In this document: positions 24,157-33,861 of the stretch, in pieces
Layout of the letters: each line of letters begins with the position of its first letter
Numbering within the stretch: the stretch's first letter is position 1
NCBI RefSeq assembly: GCF_035917335.1
Contig: NZ_CP109067.1
Coordinates: forward strand, 3,285,001-3,349,000
DNA length: 64,000 nt
Direction of reading: 5' to 3'
Source of the DNA: Micromonospora sp. NBC_01813
Lineage (GTDB): Bacteria; Actinomycetota; Actinomycetes; Mycobacteriales; Micromonosporaceae
Translations under genes and position numbers: made by a program
The notes under the pieces: model-generated
The model's input: only the letters and a program-made list of their open reading frames with translations
Told to the model about the DNA's origin: nothing
Database searches by the model: none

Positions 24157-24342
24157 TCAGGCGTACGTCTTGGCCAGCTCGACGAAGGTCGACCAGGACG
24201 AGGGGGCGAACGCCAACGTTGTGCCGTCGCGGTCCTTGGTGTCCCGGACGTAGACGCGGCCGGGAAGGTTGTCGGCCACCTCGACACAGTTGCCGCTGTC
24301 GGACTTGGTGCTCTTGCGCCAACGCGCCTCGGTCAGCTCCAT
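24157..24342 (-). CDS. DUF397 domain protein
   Basis: 61 aa, ATG start overlapping the end of the regulator gene by ten bases. Complete DUF397 signature: ARWRKSTKSDSGNCVEVADN, then VYVRDTKDRDGTTLAFAPSS and WSTFVELAKTYA. It is the small partner of the XRE/DUF5753 protein upstream; such pairs are widespread in actinomycetes and act in toxin-antitoxin-like or developmental control. The tight coupling, in contrast to the split set at 2.4-3.8 kb, supports equimolar expression. Confidence 0.9.
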   Translation of the reverse strand: MELTEARWRKSTKSDSGNCVEVADNLPGRVYVRDTKDRDGTTLAFAPSSWSTFVELAKTYA

Positions 24343-25118
24343 GTCTCGATCGCCTCCATGATCATCTCCTCGGACTGCTGTGCGGTCAGAGCGTACCCGC
24401 GGATCGTCTCCCAGTCGCCTTCCAACGCCTCCACGGCATCCGCAGCCTCGACCAACCGCCCTTCCTGATGACCTTCGAGGAAGCCGACCGTCCGGCCGTC
24501 GACGGTCGCGAGCACCATCGGCCCGAGCATTCCCGGGTATCCACCGGTCGAGAACGGCACGACGTGCACCTGCACGTTCTGCCGCTGGTTGGCGTCCGCG
24601 ATCGCCTTCAACTGGTCGCGCATCACCTCGGGTCCACCCACGGACCGCCGCAACACCATCTCATCGAGCACCACCACCAGCCGGCAGGCGTTCGTGGCCC
24701 GAGTGACGATCTCCTGCCGGTCAAGTCGGGCAGCCAGCGTCGGCTCAAGATCCTCCGGCTTGGTGTTCAGCGCCTGCAACAGAGCGCGCGCGTACGCCTC
24801 CGTCTGGAGCAGGCCCGGCATCATCATCGGCTGGAAGATCCGCAGCAGTTTGGCCCGGCGCTCGTACTCGACGAACGGGCGATACCAGACCGGGGTCCAC
24901 TCGCCACGGATGAACTCCCGATAGAACTTTATGAACGCGGTGCCGTACACCCGGTCCACCGCCCCGAGGTAGTCCGGCAGCGCCGGCCGCTCGCCGCGCT
25001 CCACCGCCCCGACGTGCGACGCCGAGAAGTGCAGGCGCTCGCCCCAGGACTCCTGGGTGAGCCCCAGCATCTCTCGGACGCGACGGAGGTCCTCTACCAG
25101 ATACTCGCTCGCAGACAT
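24333..25118 (-). CDS. XRE-family regulator with DUF5753 domain
   Basis: 261 aa. Helix-turn-helix at residues about 8-60 (LRRVREMLGLTQESWGERLH, FSASHVGAVERGERPALP). DUF5753 domain: MMMPGLLQTEAYARALLQAL near 100, LDEMVLRRSVGG near 150 and VQVHVVPFSTGGYPGML near 180. It is the Scr1-type partner of the DUF397 gene that overlaps its 3' end. Divergent from the 146-aa gene at 25304; the 185-bp gap between them should hold both promoters. Confidence 0.9.
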   Translation of the reverse strand: MSASEYLVEDLRRVREMLGLTQESWGERLHFSASHVGAVERGERPALPDYLGAVDRVYGTAFIKFYREFIRGEWTPVWYRPFVEYERRAKLLRIFQPMMMPGLLQTEAYARALLQALNTKPEDLEPTLAARLDRQEIVTRATNACRLVVVLDEMVLRRSVGGPEVMRDQLKAIADANQRQNVQVHVVPFSTGGYPGMLGPMVLATVDGRTVGFLEGHQEGRLVEAADAVEALEGDWETIRGYALTAQQSEEMIMEAIETWS

Positions 25119-25303
25119 AGCCTTTCACGTCCCCCAATTCATCACGGCGCACCACTGATAGGTGCCGGACATTCCCTGGAGTCACCCGCGTTGATCAATT
25201 GCCACCTGGTCGCTCCCGGGCTTCTCCAATCTTCTGTTGTGGGGGGCTGATAGTCCAGGGTGGAAGTCAACGAACACCACAGTCGACTCCACTCGGAGGA
25301 GAA

Positions 25304-25744
25304 ATGGCGATCAGGAACGACGGCATAGGCGGAACTCCCCGCCTCGCTCGGTACGTCGCGTTCAAGGCGGCAGACGATTCGGCAGCACCTACTCCGGGTC
25401 GGCCGCCGCTGCCGAAGCGGACCCCTGGGGAGACCAGCCCGGGTCCGGGCCGGGTGGATGGTTCGACCCGGTCGCCCGAGCTGTCCCGGGCGATCCACGA
25501 CGCGAACTCGACCGCCCGCACCCACCTGCCGAACCGGACCACCGGCGAATGCCACCGGTGCGGCGGCGTCCCCGGACCATGCCGCCCGTTCTCCCGGGCG
25601 ATCACCATTCTGGACCGATGGGACCCGCCGAACGCGCGGCGGACTCGCGCCGTTCTTTCTCTTTCCGGACTAATGCCGGCCGGGTACGTGCACGACGGCA
25701 AGGACGAATCCGCCGAGTCGTACGGAGCGTTGGACGATGTCTGA
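25304..25744 (+). CDS. Hypothetical protein with CxxC-x4-C motif
   Basis: 146 aa. ATG at 25304 with a strong GGAGGAG. The first 80 residues are Pro/Thr-rich and probably disordered. The part around residue 92 reads HLPNRTTGECHRCGGVPGPC, which gives a Cys-x2-Cys-x6-Cys group and a nearby His that could bind zinc, then RPFSRAITILDRWDPPNARR. No named family. It overlaps the next gene by 8 bp (ATGTCTGA), so the pair is translationally coupled. Confidence 0.6.
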   Translation: MAIRNDGIGGTPRLARYVAFKAADDSAAPTPGRPPLPKRTPGETSPGPGRVDGSTRSPELSRAIHDANSTARTHLPNRTTGECHRCGGVPGPCRPFSRAITILDRWDPPNARRTRAVLSLSGLMPAGYVHDGKDESAESYGALDDV

Positions 25745-26012
25745 GCCGACCCCGCTGGTGTGCCCCGGAGATCTGGTGGCGCTGCGCCAGTGTGACCACC
25801 TGGACGGCAAGCGCCCGGTCCGGCTCCGGGTGGCGGAGGTCTGGCCCTCCCCCGAGTGGCGCTCGTGGGTGGCCCTCTACGGCCGGGAGATCAACAGCGA
25901 GGACGGCGACCGCGACGGCAAGGCGGTCGGTGTCCAGGCGTACAAGGACGCGCTGCGCCGGCCGGGCACCGTCACCAAGGTGGACCGAGAAACGCCGCCC
26001 GGTCCGCACTGA
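25737..26012 (+). CDS. Small conserved hypothetical protein
   Basis: 91 aa, ATG start inside the end of the previous gene. Starts with a hydrophilic segment followed by a beta-rich stretch: LVCPGDLVALRQCDHLDGKR, PVRLRVAEVWPSPEWRSWVA, LYGREINSEDG, which has the feel of an SH3-like or KOW-like barrel in a small regulatory protein. The end is charged. The role is unknown; it is co-transcribed with the CxxC protein in front. Confidence 0.6.
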   Translation: MSEPTPLVCPGDLVALRQCDHLDGKRPVRLRVAEVWPSPEWRSWVALYGREINSEDGDRDGKAVGVQAYKDALRRPGTVTKVDRETPPGPH

Positions 26013-26063
26013 ACGCCCCCGGGGCGCAGCGTTCCCCACCGCTCCCCGCTAGCCGGACCGGGT

Positions 26064-26099
26064 CCGGACCTTCGGATTCCCCCGAGATCCGAGGTCCGG
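26064..26099. terminator. Convergent hairpin terminator
   Basis: A 13-bp stem with one bulged base (CCGGACCTTCGGAT / ATCCGAGGTCCGG) lies between the 91-aa gene and the end of xylB. The rest of the 200-bp gap contains further GGTCCGG/ATCCGG inverted copies and no gene. Confidence 0.5.
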
Positions 26100-26212
26100 C
26101 CCCGGGACCGGCATCCGGACCCGATGTGGTCCGGCAACCCCTGCCCGGGGATTCCGGACGGGAGATCCGGGAAGCTGCGCTCCGGGGGTCAACACCTCCG
26201 GCGAAAGAGGGG

Positions 26213-27631
26213 TCAGCCGGCGGTGACCCGGTTGAGTACGTGGTCGCGGGCGTCGGCGTACCGGGCGCGGATGGCGGGCACCGCGTCGGCGGCGTACTCC
26301 TCGGTTTCGGCTGGGGTCCAGTCTGGTGCGTCCGGGGTGCCGAGTGTCAGCCAGGCGGCCTGCCGGGCGGCACCGTCGGCGACGTACTCCCCCGGTGGCG
26401 GGACCAGGACCGGGCAGCCGAACACCTCGGGGGCGATTCGGCGTACCGCCAAGGAGCGCGCCCCGCCGCCGACCAGGATGACCCGGTTGACGGTCGCGCC
26501 CTGGGCGACCAGGGCGTCGAGCCCGTCGGCGAGTGCGCAGAGCATGCCCTCGACGGCGGCCCGCGCCAGGTGCGCGGGGGTGCTGGTGGCCAGGGTGAGC
26601 CCGTGCAGCGAGCCGCTGGCCGTCGGCCGGTCCGGGGTGCGTTCCCCTTCGAGGTACGGCACCAGCACCAGCCCGTCGGCGCCGGGCGGCGCGCTGAGCG
26701 CCAGCTCGGCGAGCCGGTCGTGGTCGACGCCGAGCATGGTGGCGGCGGCGTCGAGCACCCGGGCGGCGTTGAGGGTGGCGACCAGCGGCAGGAACCGGCC
26801 GGTGGTGTCGGCGAAGCCGGCGACGGTGCCGCTGGGGTCGGCGGCCGGGGTCTCGGCGACGCTGAAGACGGTGCCGGAGGTGCCGATCGAGACGATGACG
26901 TCGCCGGGGCGGGCACCGACGCCGAGTGCGGCGGCGGCGTTGTCGCCGGCACCGGGGCCGAGCGGTGCGCCGGAGCGCAGCGCGCCGGCCGGGTCGGTGG
27001 GGCCGAGTACGGTCGGCACCAGTGGTTTGCGGCCGAAGGCGTGCTCCAGCAGGTCCGGCCGGTACTGGCCGGTCGCCGCCGACCAGTAGCCGGTGCCGCT
27101 GGCGTCGCTGCGGTCGGTGCGAAGCGCGGCGAGGTCGCCGGTCGCGGCCAGCCGCCAGGTCAGCCAGTCGTGCGGCAGGCAGACTGCGGCCGTACGGTCG
27201 GCCGAAGCCGGCTCGTTGCGGGCCAGCCAGCGCAGTTTGGTGATGGTGAAGCTGGCCACCGGCACCAGGCCGACGGCGTCGGCCCAGGCCTGCCGCCCGG
27301 CGGTGCCGCCGCCGAACTCGTCGATCAGTTCGGTGGCGGCACCGGCCGAGCGGGTGTCGTTCCACAGCAGGGCGGGGCGGACCACGTCGCCGCCCTCGTC
27401 GAGGCAGACCATGCCGTGCTGCTGGCCGGCGACGGCGGCGGCGGAGACGTCGTCCAGCCCGCCGGCCGCGTCGATGGCCTGTTGCAGCGCCGCCCACCAG
27501 GCGTCCGGGTGCACCTCGGTGCCGTCCGGATGCGCCGCCCGACCCTCGCGGACCAGCTCACCGGTGTCGGCGTCGCGGATCACCACCTTGCATGACTGGG
27601 TCGACGAGTCGACTCCGGCGACGAGGGTCAC
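26213..27631 (-). CDS. xylB: Xylulokinase
   Basis: 472 aa, GTG start, the usual length. FGGY carbohydrate kinase: N-terminal phosphate loop [20 protein letters not shown], substrate segment [21 protein letters not shown] near residue 93, second-domain ATP site [14 protein letters not shown] near 250, and the adenosine motif [20 protein letters not shown] near 395. It phosphorylates D-xylulose to xylulose 5-phosphate for the pentose phosphate pathway. 49 bp after xylA in one operon. Confidence 0.95.
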   Translation of the reverse strand: MTLVAGVDSSTQSCKVVIRDADTGELVREGRAAHPDGTEVHPDAWWAALQQAIDAAGGLDDVSAAAVAGQQHGMVCLDEGGDVVRPALLWNDTRSAGAATELIDEFGGGTAGRQAWADAVGLVPVASFTITKLRWLARNEPASADRTAAVCLPHDWLTWRLAATGDLAALRTDRSDASGTGYWSAATGQYRPDLLEHAFGRKPLVPTVLGPTDPAGALRSGAPLGPGAGDNAAAALGVGARPGDVIVSIGTSGTVFSVAETPAADPSGTVAGFADTTGRFLPLVATLNAARVLDAAATMLGVDHDRLAELALSAPPGADGLVLVPYLEGERTPDRPTASGSLHGLTLATSTPAHLARAAVEGMLCALADGLDALVAQGATVNRVILVGGGARSLAVRRIAPEVFGCPVLVPPPGEYVADGAARQAAWLTLGTPDAPDWTPAETEEYAADAVPAIRARYADARDHVLNRVTAG

Positions 27632-27680
27632 GGCTGGGCCTCCAGATGCTCGGGCGGGGTGGGCGGGGGTCAGCGGATGG

Positions 27681-28871
27681 TCAGGACCGGGCGCCGAGCA
27701 GGTGCTCGACCGCGAGCTGGTTCAGCCGTACGAAATGGAAGCCCTGCTCGGCGACGGCGTCCGGGTCGAAGTCCTCGAAGCTGGACTTGTCGGCGAGCAG
27801 GTCGGTGTAGGTCTCCCCCGGGTTGAGGGTGGGCACCGCCAGGTCCGGCACCTTGCTGGCCGCGAGGGCCTCCTGCACCTCGGGGTCGGCCCGGAACGCT
27901 GCGGCCCGCTCCTTGAGCAGCAGGTACGTGCTCATGTTGGCGGCGGCGGATGCCCACACGCCGGTGTAGTCCTCGGTGCGCGAGGGCTTGTAGTCGAAGT
28001 GCCGGGGGCCGTCGTAGGCGGGGCCGCCGTCGGGGCCGCCGTTCTCCAGCAGGTCGACCAGGGCGAACGAGTTCAGCAGGTCGCCGTGGCCGAAGACGAG
28101 GTCCTGGTCGAACTTGACGCCCCGCTGGCCGTTGAGGTCGATGTGGAACAGCTTGTCGTGCCACAGGGCCTGGGCGATGCCGTGGGCGAAGTTGAGCCCG
28201 GCCATCTGCTCGTGGCCGACCTCCGGGTTGAGCCCGACCAGTTCGGGGCGGGCCAGGCTGGAGATGAAGGCGATCGCGTGCCCGACGGTGGGCAGCAGGA
28301 TGTCGCCGCGCGGCTCGTTCGGCTTGGGCTCGATGGCGAACCGCAGGTCGTAGCCGCGGTCGACGACGTACTGACCGAGCAGGTCGACGGCCTCCCGGTA
28401 GCGGTCGAGCGCGGCCCGGATGTCCTTGGCGTGGTCGTACTCGGAGCCTTCCCGGCCGCCCCACATCACGAAGGTCTTGGCGCCCAACTCGGCGGCGAGG
28501 TCGATGTTGCGCAGCACCTTGCGCAGCGCGAACCGCCGGATGGAGCGGTCGTTGCTGGTGAAGCCGCCGTCCTTGAAGATCGGGTGGCTGAACAGGTTGG
28601 TGGTGACCATCGGCACCACCATGCCGGTCTCGTCGAGCGCCTTGCGGAACCGGGCGATGTGCTGGTCGCGGGTTGCCGAGTCGGCGCCGAACGGGATCAG
28701 GTCGTCGTCGTGGAAGGTGATCCCGTACGCGCCGAGGCTGGCGAGCTGGTGCACCGCCTCGACGGCGTCGAGCGGGCCACGGCTGGCGTCGCCGAACTGG
28801 TCACGGGCCTGCCATCCTACGGTCCAGAGCCCGAAGGAGAACTTGTCGGCCGGAGTGGGCTGGACTGTCAT
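27681..28871 (-). CDS. xylA: Xylose isomerase
   Basis: 396 aa from the ATG at 28871 (GGAGGT six bases upstream); a GTG four codons earlier is less well placed. Actinobacterial class I enzyme. Active-site His54 in [13 protein letters not shown], the metal-binding Glu in [12 protein letters not shown], the [17 protein letters not shown] block and [19 protein letters not shown]. All metal ligands are present. Converts D-xylose to D-xylulose (and glucose to fructose in vitro). First gene of the xylA-xylB operon, divergent from the ROK regulator. Confidence 0.97.
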   Translation of the reverse strand: MTVQPTPADKFSFGLWTVGWQARDQFGDASRGPLDAVEAVHQLASLGAYGITFHDDDLIPFGADSATRDQHIARFRKALDETGMVVPMVTTNLFSHPIFKDGGFTSNDRSIRRFALRKVLRNIDLAAELGAKTFVMWGGREGSEYDHAKDIRAALDRYREAVDLLGQYVVDRGYDLRFAIEPKPNEPRGDILLPTVGHAIAFISSLARPELVGLNPEVGHEQMAGLNFAHGIAQALWHDKLFHIDLNGQRGVKFDQDLVFGHGDLLNSFALVDLLENGGPDGGPAYDGPRHFDYKPSRTEDYTGVWASAAANMSTYLLLKERAAAFRADPEVQEALAASKVPDLAVPTLNPGETYTDLLADKSSFEDFDPDAVAEQGFHFVRLNQLAVEHLLGARS

Positions 28872-28945
28872 GGTGACCTCCACGTAACACCGCTGATTTG
28901 TTTAGTGGTTGAATTATTTTCCTGCCGTGTGGCATTGTCAAGGCC
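28872..28945. promoter_or_regulatory. Divergent xyl promoter region
   Basis: 74 bp between xylA and the ROK regulator, AT-rich for this genome around 28893-28920 (TTTGTTTAGTGGTTGAATTA). It must carry both promoters and probably the ROK operator, in which imperfect TTTAGTGG/TTGAATTA half-sites are possible. No certain palindrome was found. Confidence 0.55.
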
Positions 28946-30181
28946 ATGCCCACGCCAGAATCTCCGCTGCGCCAAGCTGGCCTCCGGGAACACCACCTCG
29001 GGCTGGTGATGCGTCAGGTGGCGGCGGCCCAACGGCCGCCGTCGCGGGCCGAGATCTCGGCGGCCACCGGGCTCACCCGGGCCACCGTCTCGGCCCTCGT
29101 CGACGAGTTGCTCGTCGGCCGGCTGCTGAGCGAGGCCGCCCCGGTCCCCCGTACCGGCGCGGGCCGGCCGGCGACCGGCCTGGCGCTCGCCGCGCACGGC
29201 CCCGCCGGGCTCGGGCTGGAGATCAACGTCGACTACCTGGCCGCCTGCGTGGTGGACCTGACCGGCGCGGTACGCCACCGGGCGGTGCTGCGCGCCGACC
29301 AACGCCCCCACTCCCCCGTCGAGGTGCTGGCCCGGCTCGGCACCCTGGCCGAGCAGACCTTGGCCGCACCGGACGTCGCCGGGCTACCGATCGCCGGTGC
29401 CGCGCTGGCGGTTCCCGGGCTGGTGACCCGCGACGGCGTCGTCCGGCTCGCCCCGAACCTCGGCTGGTCCGACGTCGACGTCCCGAGCGCGCTGACCGCG
29501 ACCGGCGCGGCCCTGGCCGGCATCCCGCTGACCGTCGACAACGAGGCGAACCTTGCCGCGCTCGGCGAACTGCACGCCCGCTCCGGTGATCTCGCCGACT
29601 TCGTCTACGTCTCCGGCGAGATCGGCGTCGGGGCCGGGATCGTGCTGGACGGACGGCTGTTCCGGGGAGCCCGGGGTTGGAGCGGGGAGTTGGGCCACAT
29701 GGCGGTCCGCCCGGACGGTCCCACCTGCCGGTGTGGCGCGCGGGGCTGTCTGGAGCAGTACGCCGGCCAAGAGGCGATCCTGCGTTCGGCCGGCCTGGCC
29801 GGGCAGCAGTTGCCGCCGGCGGTGGCGTTGCAGCAGATCGCCCAGCTCGCTGCCGACGCCCAGCGGTCGGCCGACGCGCAGCAGCCGGTCCGGCGGGCGC
29901 TGACGGCAGCGGCGAGCGCCCTCGGGGTGGTTCTCGCCGGAGTGGTGAACCTGCTGGACGTGGAGACGGTGGTGCTCGGCGGGATCTACGCACCGCTGGC
30001 GCCGTGGCTCGCCCCGGTCGTGGAGGCGGAGATCGGCCGCCGGGTGCTCACCGTCGGCTGGTCGCCGGTGACCGTACGGGCGTCGGTGCTCGGTGCCGAG
30101 GCCGCCGTGACCGGGGCGGCCGGGGCGGTCGTGCGGGCGGTACGCGACCACCCGGCACCCTGGCTGACCGGTGGTCAGTAG
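28946..30181 (+). CDS. ROK-family transcriptional repressor of xylose genes (XylR-like)
   Basis: 411 aa. N-terminal winged helix-turn-helix (SRAEISAATGLTRATVSALV, residues about 33-52), then the ROK sugar-kinase-like domain: glycine-rich loop GLGLEINVDYLAACVVDL, DNEANLAALGELHA, the zinc cluster region CRCGARGCLEQYAG near 265, and VVLGGIYAPLAPWL. The kinase DG motif is degenerate, as in regulators. Divergent from xylA, so it probably represses xylAB in the absence of xylose. The last 7 bp overlap the end of the facing glycosylphosphotransferase gene. Confidence 0.9.
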   Translation: MPTPESPLRQAGLREHHLGLVMRQVAAAQRPPSRAEISAATGLTRATVSALVDELLVGRLLSEAAPVPRTGAGRPATGLALAAHGPAGLGLEINVDYLAACVVDLTGAVRHRAVLRADQRPHSPVEVLARLGTLAEQTLAAPDVAGLPIAGAALAVPGLVTRDGVVRLAPNLGWSDVDVPSALTATGAALAGIPLTVDNEANLAALGELHARSGDLADFVYVSGEIGVGAGIVLDGRLFRGARGWSGELGHMAVRPDGPTCRCGARGCLEQYAGQEAILRSAGLAGQQLPPAVALQQIAQLAADAQRSADAQQPVRRALTAAASALGVVLAGVVNLLDVETVVLGGIYAPLAPWLAPVVEAEIGRRVLTVGWSPVTVRASVLGAEAAVTGAAGAVVRAVRDHPAPWLTGGQ

Positions 30182-31659
30182 GCGCCGCGGCCGTTGACGA
30201 CGGCGCCGAAGGTCTTCCAGAGGATGGTCAGATCGCTGGCGAGCGACCAGTTCTCCACGTAGTAGAGGTCCAGCCGGATGCCGTCCTCCCAGGACAGGTC
30301 GGAGCGCCCGCTGACCTGCCACAGACCGGTCATCCCGGGCTTGACCAGCAGCCGCCGGGCGACGTCACCGTCGTAGCGGGCCACCTCCGACGGCAGCGGC
30401 GGCCGCGGACCCACCAGGCTCATGTGCCCGAACAGCACGTTCGCCAGCTGCGGCAGCTCGTCCAGCGAGAACTTGCGCAGGAACTTGCCCACCCGGGTGA
30501 TCCTCGGGTCGTCGCGCATCTTGAACATCAACCCGTCGGTCTCGTTCTTGGCGACGAGCTCGGCGAGCAGTGCGTCGGCGTTGACCACCATCGTGCGGAA
30601 CTTGTACACGTGGAACTCGCGACCGCCCTGGCCGACCCGCACCTGCTTGAAGATCACCGGACCCCAGTTGTCGAGCTTGATCGCCAACGCGATCAGGCTC
30701 AGCAGCGGCAGCAGCAGGGTCAGCGCGAGCAGCGAGACCGAGCGGTCGACGAAGCCCTTGACCAGTTTGCGGGTCCCCCGGAACTCCGGTGCCTCCACGT
30801 GGATCAGCGGCAGCCCGGCGACCGGCCGGGTGTGGATGCGCGGCCCGGCGACATCGGTCAGCGCCGGAGCCAGCACCAGGTCGATCCCGGTGCCCTCCAA
30901 CTGCCAGCCGAGCCGGCGCAGCCGGGTGGCGGTCAGCTCACCCGACGCGGTGACCGCGACGGTGTCGGCGCCGGTCGCGGCCGCCGCCTCCGGGATGTTG
31001 CGGAACGAGCCGGCGACCGGCACGTCGCCGAGCCGCTGCGGCACCGGCGCCAGCAACGCGTCCGGGATGCAGGCACCGACCACCCGGTAACCGGCGTACG
31101 GCTCCCGGCGCAGGGTGTGCACCAGCTCCAGCACGTGGGGTGTGTCACCGACCACCAGCACCTTGCGGAACCAGCCGGCGCCGGCGGACCGCTGCCGGTG
31201 CAGGTACTTACGGGCACCGAAGCGCCCCGCCACCAAGCCGACGGTGCCGACGGAGAACGCCACCGCCAGGAAGCCGCGACTGATGCCGACGTTGGCGACG
31301 TACCCGATGATCGCGACCATGCCGGCCAGTCGCAGGCTGGCGGTGATCACCCGCCGGTACTCGTCGGCGCCGTACCCGAGCACCCGGTCGTCGTAGCAAC
31401 GCAGCACCTTCAGTGAGGCGAGCCAGGCGATCATCAGGCAGGGTGTGACCAGGACGTACGGCAGGTCCGCGCCGGCGGCCTCCCCGGTGCCGAAGCGAAC
31501 CAGGTAGCCGGCCAGGACGGCCGCGCAGAGGATGCTGATGTCGAGGGCGGCGATCGCCCGAACGTAGGCACGCTGTCGCGCGTGCAGGACCGCGGTCGGC
31601 GCTTCCGGCATGGAGCCCGATCGCACCACCGCAGTATTGATCAGTGTCGCCGACGTCAC
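30175..31659 (-). CDS. Exopolysaccharide polyprenyl glycosylphosphotransferase
   Basis: 494 aa from the GTG at 31659 (GGGGAGGG upstream); an open frame continues 23 codons further. Four N-terminal transmembrane helices with a CoA-binding-like region (VLVVGDTPHVLELVHTLRRE), a fifth helix near residue 320 (LLALTLLLPLLSLIALAIKL) and the cytoplasmic bacterial sugar transferase domain: VGQGGREFHVYKFRTMV, LRKFSLDELPQLANVLFGHM, LVGPRPPLPSEV, and KPGMTGLWQVSGRS. It links the first sugar-1-phosphate to undecaprenyl phosphate and so starts exopolysaccharide repeat assembly. Likely works with the glycosyltransferases and flippase at 47-54 kb. Confidence 0.9.
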   Translation of the reverse strand: MTSATLINTAVVRSGSMPEAPTAVLHARQRAYVRAIAALDISILCAAVLAGYLVRFGTGEAAGADLPYVLVTPCLMIAWLASLKVLRCYDDRVLGYGADEYRRVITASLRLAGMVAIIGYVANVGISRGFLAVAFSVGTVGLVAGRFGARKYLHRQRSAGAGWFRKVLVVGDTPHVLELVHTLRREPYAGYRVVGACIPDALLAPVPQRLGDVPVAGSFRNIPEAAAATGADTVAVTASGELTATRLRRLGWQLEGTGIDLVLAPALTDVAGPRIHTRPVAGLPLIHVEAPEFRGTRKLVKGFVDRSVSLLALTLLLPLLSLIALAIKLDNWGPVIFKQVRVGQGGREFHVYKFRTMVVNADALLAELVAKNETDGLMFKMRDDPRITRVGKFLRKFSLDELPQLANVLFGHMSLVGPRPPLPSEVARYDGDVARRLLVKPGMTGLWQVSGRSDLSWEDGIRLDLYYVENWSLASDLTILWKTFGAVVNGRGAY

Positions 31660-31904
31660 TAGCCCTCCCCAGCTCGCTCGAGTCGACGCAATCCCCCAGG
31701 CACCTCGCAGGCCCATCGTTGGAACCACAGCGCCAGGGCACCCCGATATCTTGGCCCCACCGACCGGTGTGGCCGAAGCTTGCGACAGATTACCGTCACT
31801 TGGCGTGAGCGTTCACAAGTCTTCAGTACAATATGGAACCAATGAAGGACACACAGTCACCAGATGGCTGGATAACTCACCATGAATCCCCCAAGTCACG
31901 AAGC

Positions 31905-33668
31905 TCACCGAACCGTTGTCGGGCGGAGGGCGATCGCCTTCAGCAGGATGTCACCGATGTTGGCTGGATCCTCGGTGACGAAGACCCCGCCGCCGGTGAC
32001 CTCGGTGATCGACTCGAGCTCCTGCTGGCTCACCTCGTCGCCGATGCCGACATAGATCATCTGGATGGGCCGCTGTGGATCAGCCACCTCGGCCAACTCG
32101 GCCAGCAGCTGCTCCTGGGTCAACCCGTTGTCATCCTCGTTCCTACCATCGGTGAAGACGACAACGGAGTTGACACGCCCGGCGGCCCACCCGTCCTGCA
32201 CTGTCAGGTATGCCGCGAGACTGGTGTCGAAGAGGCCGGTGCCTCCGCCTTGCTTCGGAACGACCTCCGCCAGCGACGCTTCCAAGGTGGCCCGCTGGCT
32301 ACTCAGCGGGCTGATCGGCACCAGCTCCCGCCAGTCCTGTTCGCCGTCCAGCTCAGTGGAGAAGGTCCACAGACCCAGCGCCCACGAGTCGTCGAAGAGC
32401 CCCAGTCCACGGCGGGCCGCCTCCCGAGTGACCTCGGCCCGGGTCGCGTTGTCCGCCGACGGGACCGGCTCCAGCATCGAGCCCGACACATCGATGACCG
32501 CAAGCATCCGCGCGGGCAGGGTCACCGACGTCCAGGTCGCGAGCGCGCGGTCGATCACCACCGGATCCAGACCGCCAGCCGCCGAGCCACCGGACTCCGG
32601 CTCGTTGGTGGCCTGCGCGGTGCCGGCCGGGCTGGGGGCACCCTGCGGGGCGCTGAACCCGGCACCCCAGGTGCCGTCAGGTGCCCGCAGGCCCCGGTCG
32701 CCGAGCTGGTTGCGGAACGCGGCTTCATCCAGCAGCTCGAAGAAACCGTCCGCCGCCGCGGCCTTCGCCGGATCGGCACCGGGCAGCACCGCGTACGGGT
32801 AGTCGAGCGACATCGGTGCCGGCTCCAGGTACAGCGCGGCGAGCGCGATCGGTGGCTCGGTCGCGTTGTACTCGATCACGTCCTCCTCACTCAGCGCGGC
32901 CGCGCTGAGTGAGGAAGCGACCGACGCCGGGTCGGCCGAGCGCGGAAAACGGGCCAGCAGATCTTCCCGCAACGCCGACCGGCCGGTGGCCAGCGTCCGC
33001 AGCGCGGCGGTGGTCGCCTGCTGGGCGTTCTCGCCCGCTTCGCTGGCGGCCGCGCCGAGCGCGAGGAGGCCGGACAGACCGGCGGCGTCGCGGGTCGGCT
33101 CGACGATGCCGGTACGCAGGTTGATTCCGGTGGTGATCTGCTGCAGCAGGTCCGTCCAGGTGAGCTGCTGACTCGGCCAGCCGAGGGTGGTCGCCACCGG
33201 CTCCGGCATGGCGACGACGACCGGGCTACGGGCGACCGACTCGTTGTTGTCCGGGGAGAACCCTGGGGCCAGCGAACTCAACCGCAGCAACCAGGTCGAC
33301 GAATCCGGCACCCAGACGTCGGGTGCGACCGCGGTGCCGCTGGCCTGGCCCACGCCGGCCAGGGCCACCCCGTGTTGTCCGGCCAACACCGCCGCCACGT
33401 CGACCGGATCCGAAGCGACGATCCGCACGGCGACGCAGGTGTCGCCGACCGCGCCGCCATCGATCCGCCACTGGTCCGCGACGCTCTGCATGGCCGGCGC
33501 GATCTCAGGTGCGGCGGAGACCACGAGCGGCAACTCACCGGAGCACGACGGGGTGGTGAGCCGCTGATAGCCGAACCACCCCCCGGCCGCCACGACGACA
33601 AGCGCCATCGCAGCGGCGATGGCACCCACTGCGCTGACATGACTTCGCATCCGGTGGCGGCCTGGCAC
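31905..33668 (-). CDS. Membrane-anchored solute-binding/VWA-domain protein
   Basis: 587 aa. An N-terminal membrane anchor or signal (residues 10-35, AVGAIAAAMALVVVAAGGWF), then a periplasmic-binding-like domain (LPLVVSAAPEIAPAMQSVAD, GVALAGVG, PVVVAMPEPVATTLG, DAAGLSGLLALG) and a C-terminal von Willebrand A domain from about 380. The MIDAS motif DVSGSMLEP, the threonine loop GGGTGLFDTSL and the aspartate loop VVFTDGRNEDDN are intact. Such proteins sit at the cell surface in actinomycetes; the fused ligand and adhesion modules suggest sensing or matrix binding, but no substrate is known. No ABC transporter genes adjoin it. Confidence 0.82.
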   Translation of the reverse strand: MPGRHRMRSHVSAVGAIAAAMALVVVAAGGWFGYQRLTTPSCSGELPLVVSAAPEIAPAMQSVADQWRIDGGAVGDTCVAVRIVASDPVDVAAVLAGQHGVALAGVGQASGTAVAPDVWVPDSSTWLLRLSSLAPGFSPDNNESVARSPVVVAMPEPVATTLGWPSQQLTWTDLLQQITTGINLRTGIVEPTRDAAGLSGLLALGAAASEAGENAQQATTAALRTLATGRSALREDLLARFPRSADPASVASSLSAAALSEEDVIEYNATEPPIALAALYLEPAPMSLDYPYAVLPGADPAKAAAADGFFELLDEAAFRNQLGDRGLRAPDGTWGAGFSAPQGAPSPAGTAQATNEPESGGSAAGGLDPVVIDRALATWTSVTLPARMLAVIDVSGSMLEPVPSADNATRAEVTREAARRGLGLFDDSWALGLWTFSTELDGEQDWRELVPISPLSSQRATLEASLAEVVPKQGGGTGLFDTSLAAYLTVQDGWAAGRVNSVVVFTDGRNEDDNGLTQEQLLAELAEVADPQRPIQMIYVGIGDEVSQQELESITEVTGGGVFVTEDPANIGDILLKAIALRPTTVR

Positions 33669-33861
33669 GATCCCATACTCCGGATGAGGCGGCCGTCCTG
33701 CTAGGTACGTTCGGACGAAAGTTACGGAGGAGAAACACTCGAATAGGATTTGGTGACTTCAGGTAGTCAGACCGCTTCCGTACGCTTTCAGAAAGTCTCT
33801 CCGCATCGTCCCCACCTCGGCGAAGAGACAGTTGCCGATCTTCCGGTGATCATGCCGACGG

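Noticed and set aside
26049-27497. Minus-strand frame of 482 codons in a different frame from xylB.
   Set aside because: Very Arg-rich and out of frame with the FGGY kinase; no start site.
25856-27595. Long plus-strand frame over xylB.
   Set aside because: Gly/Arg/Gln-rich shadow of a well-supported xylulokinase gene.
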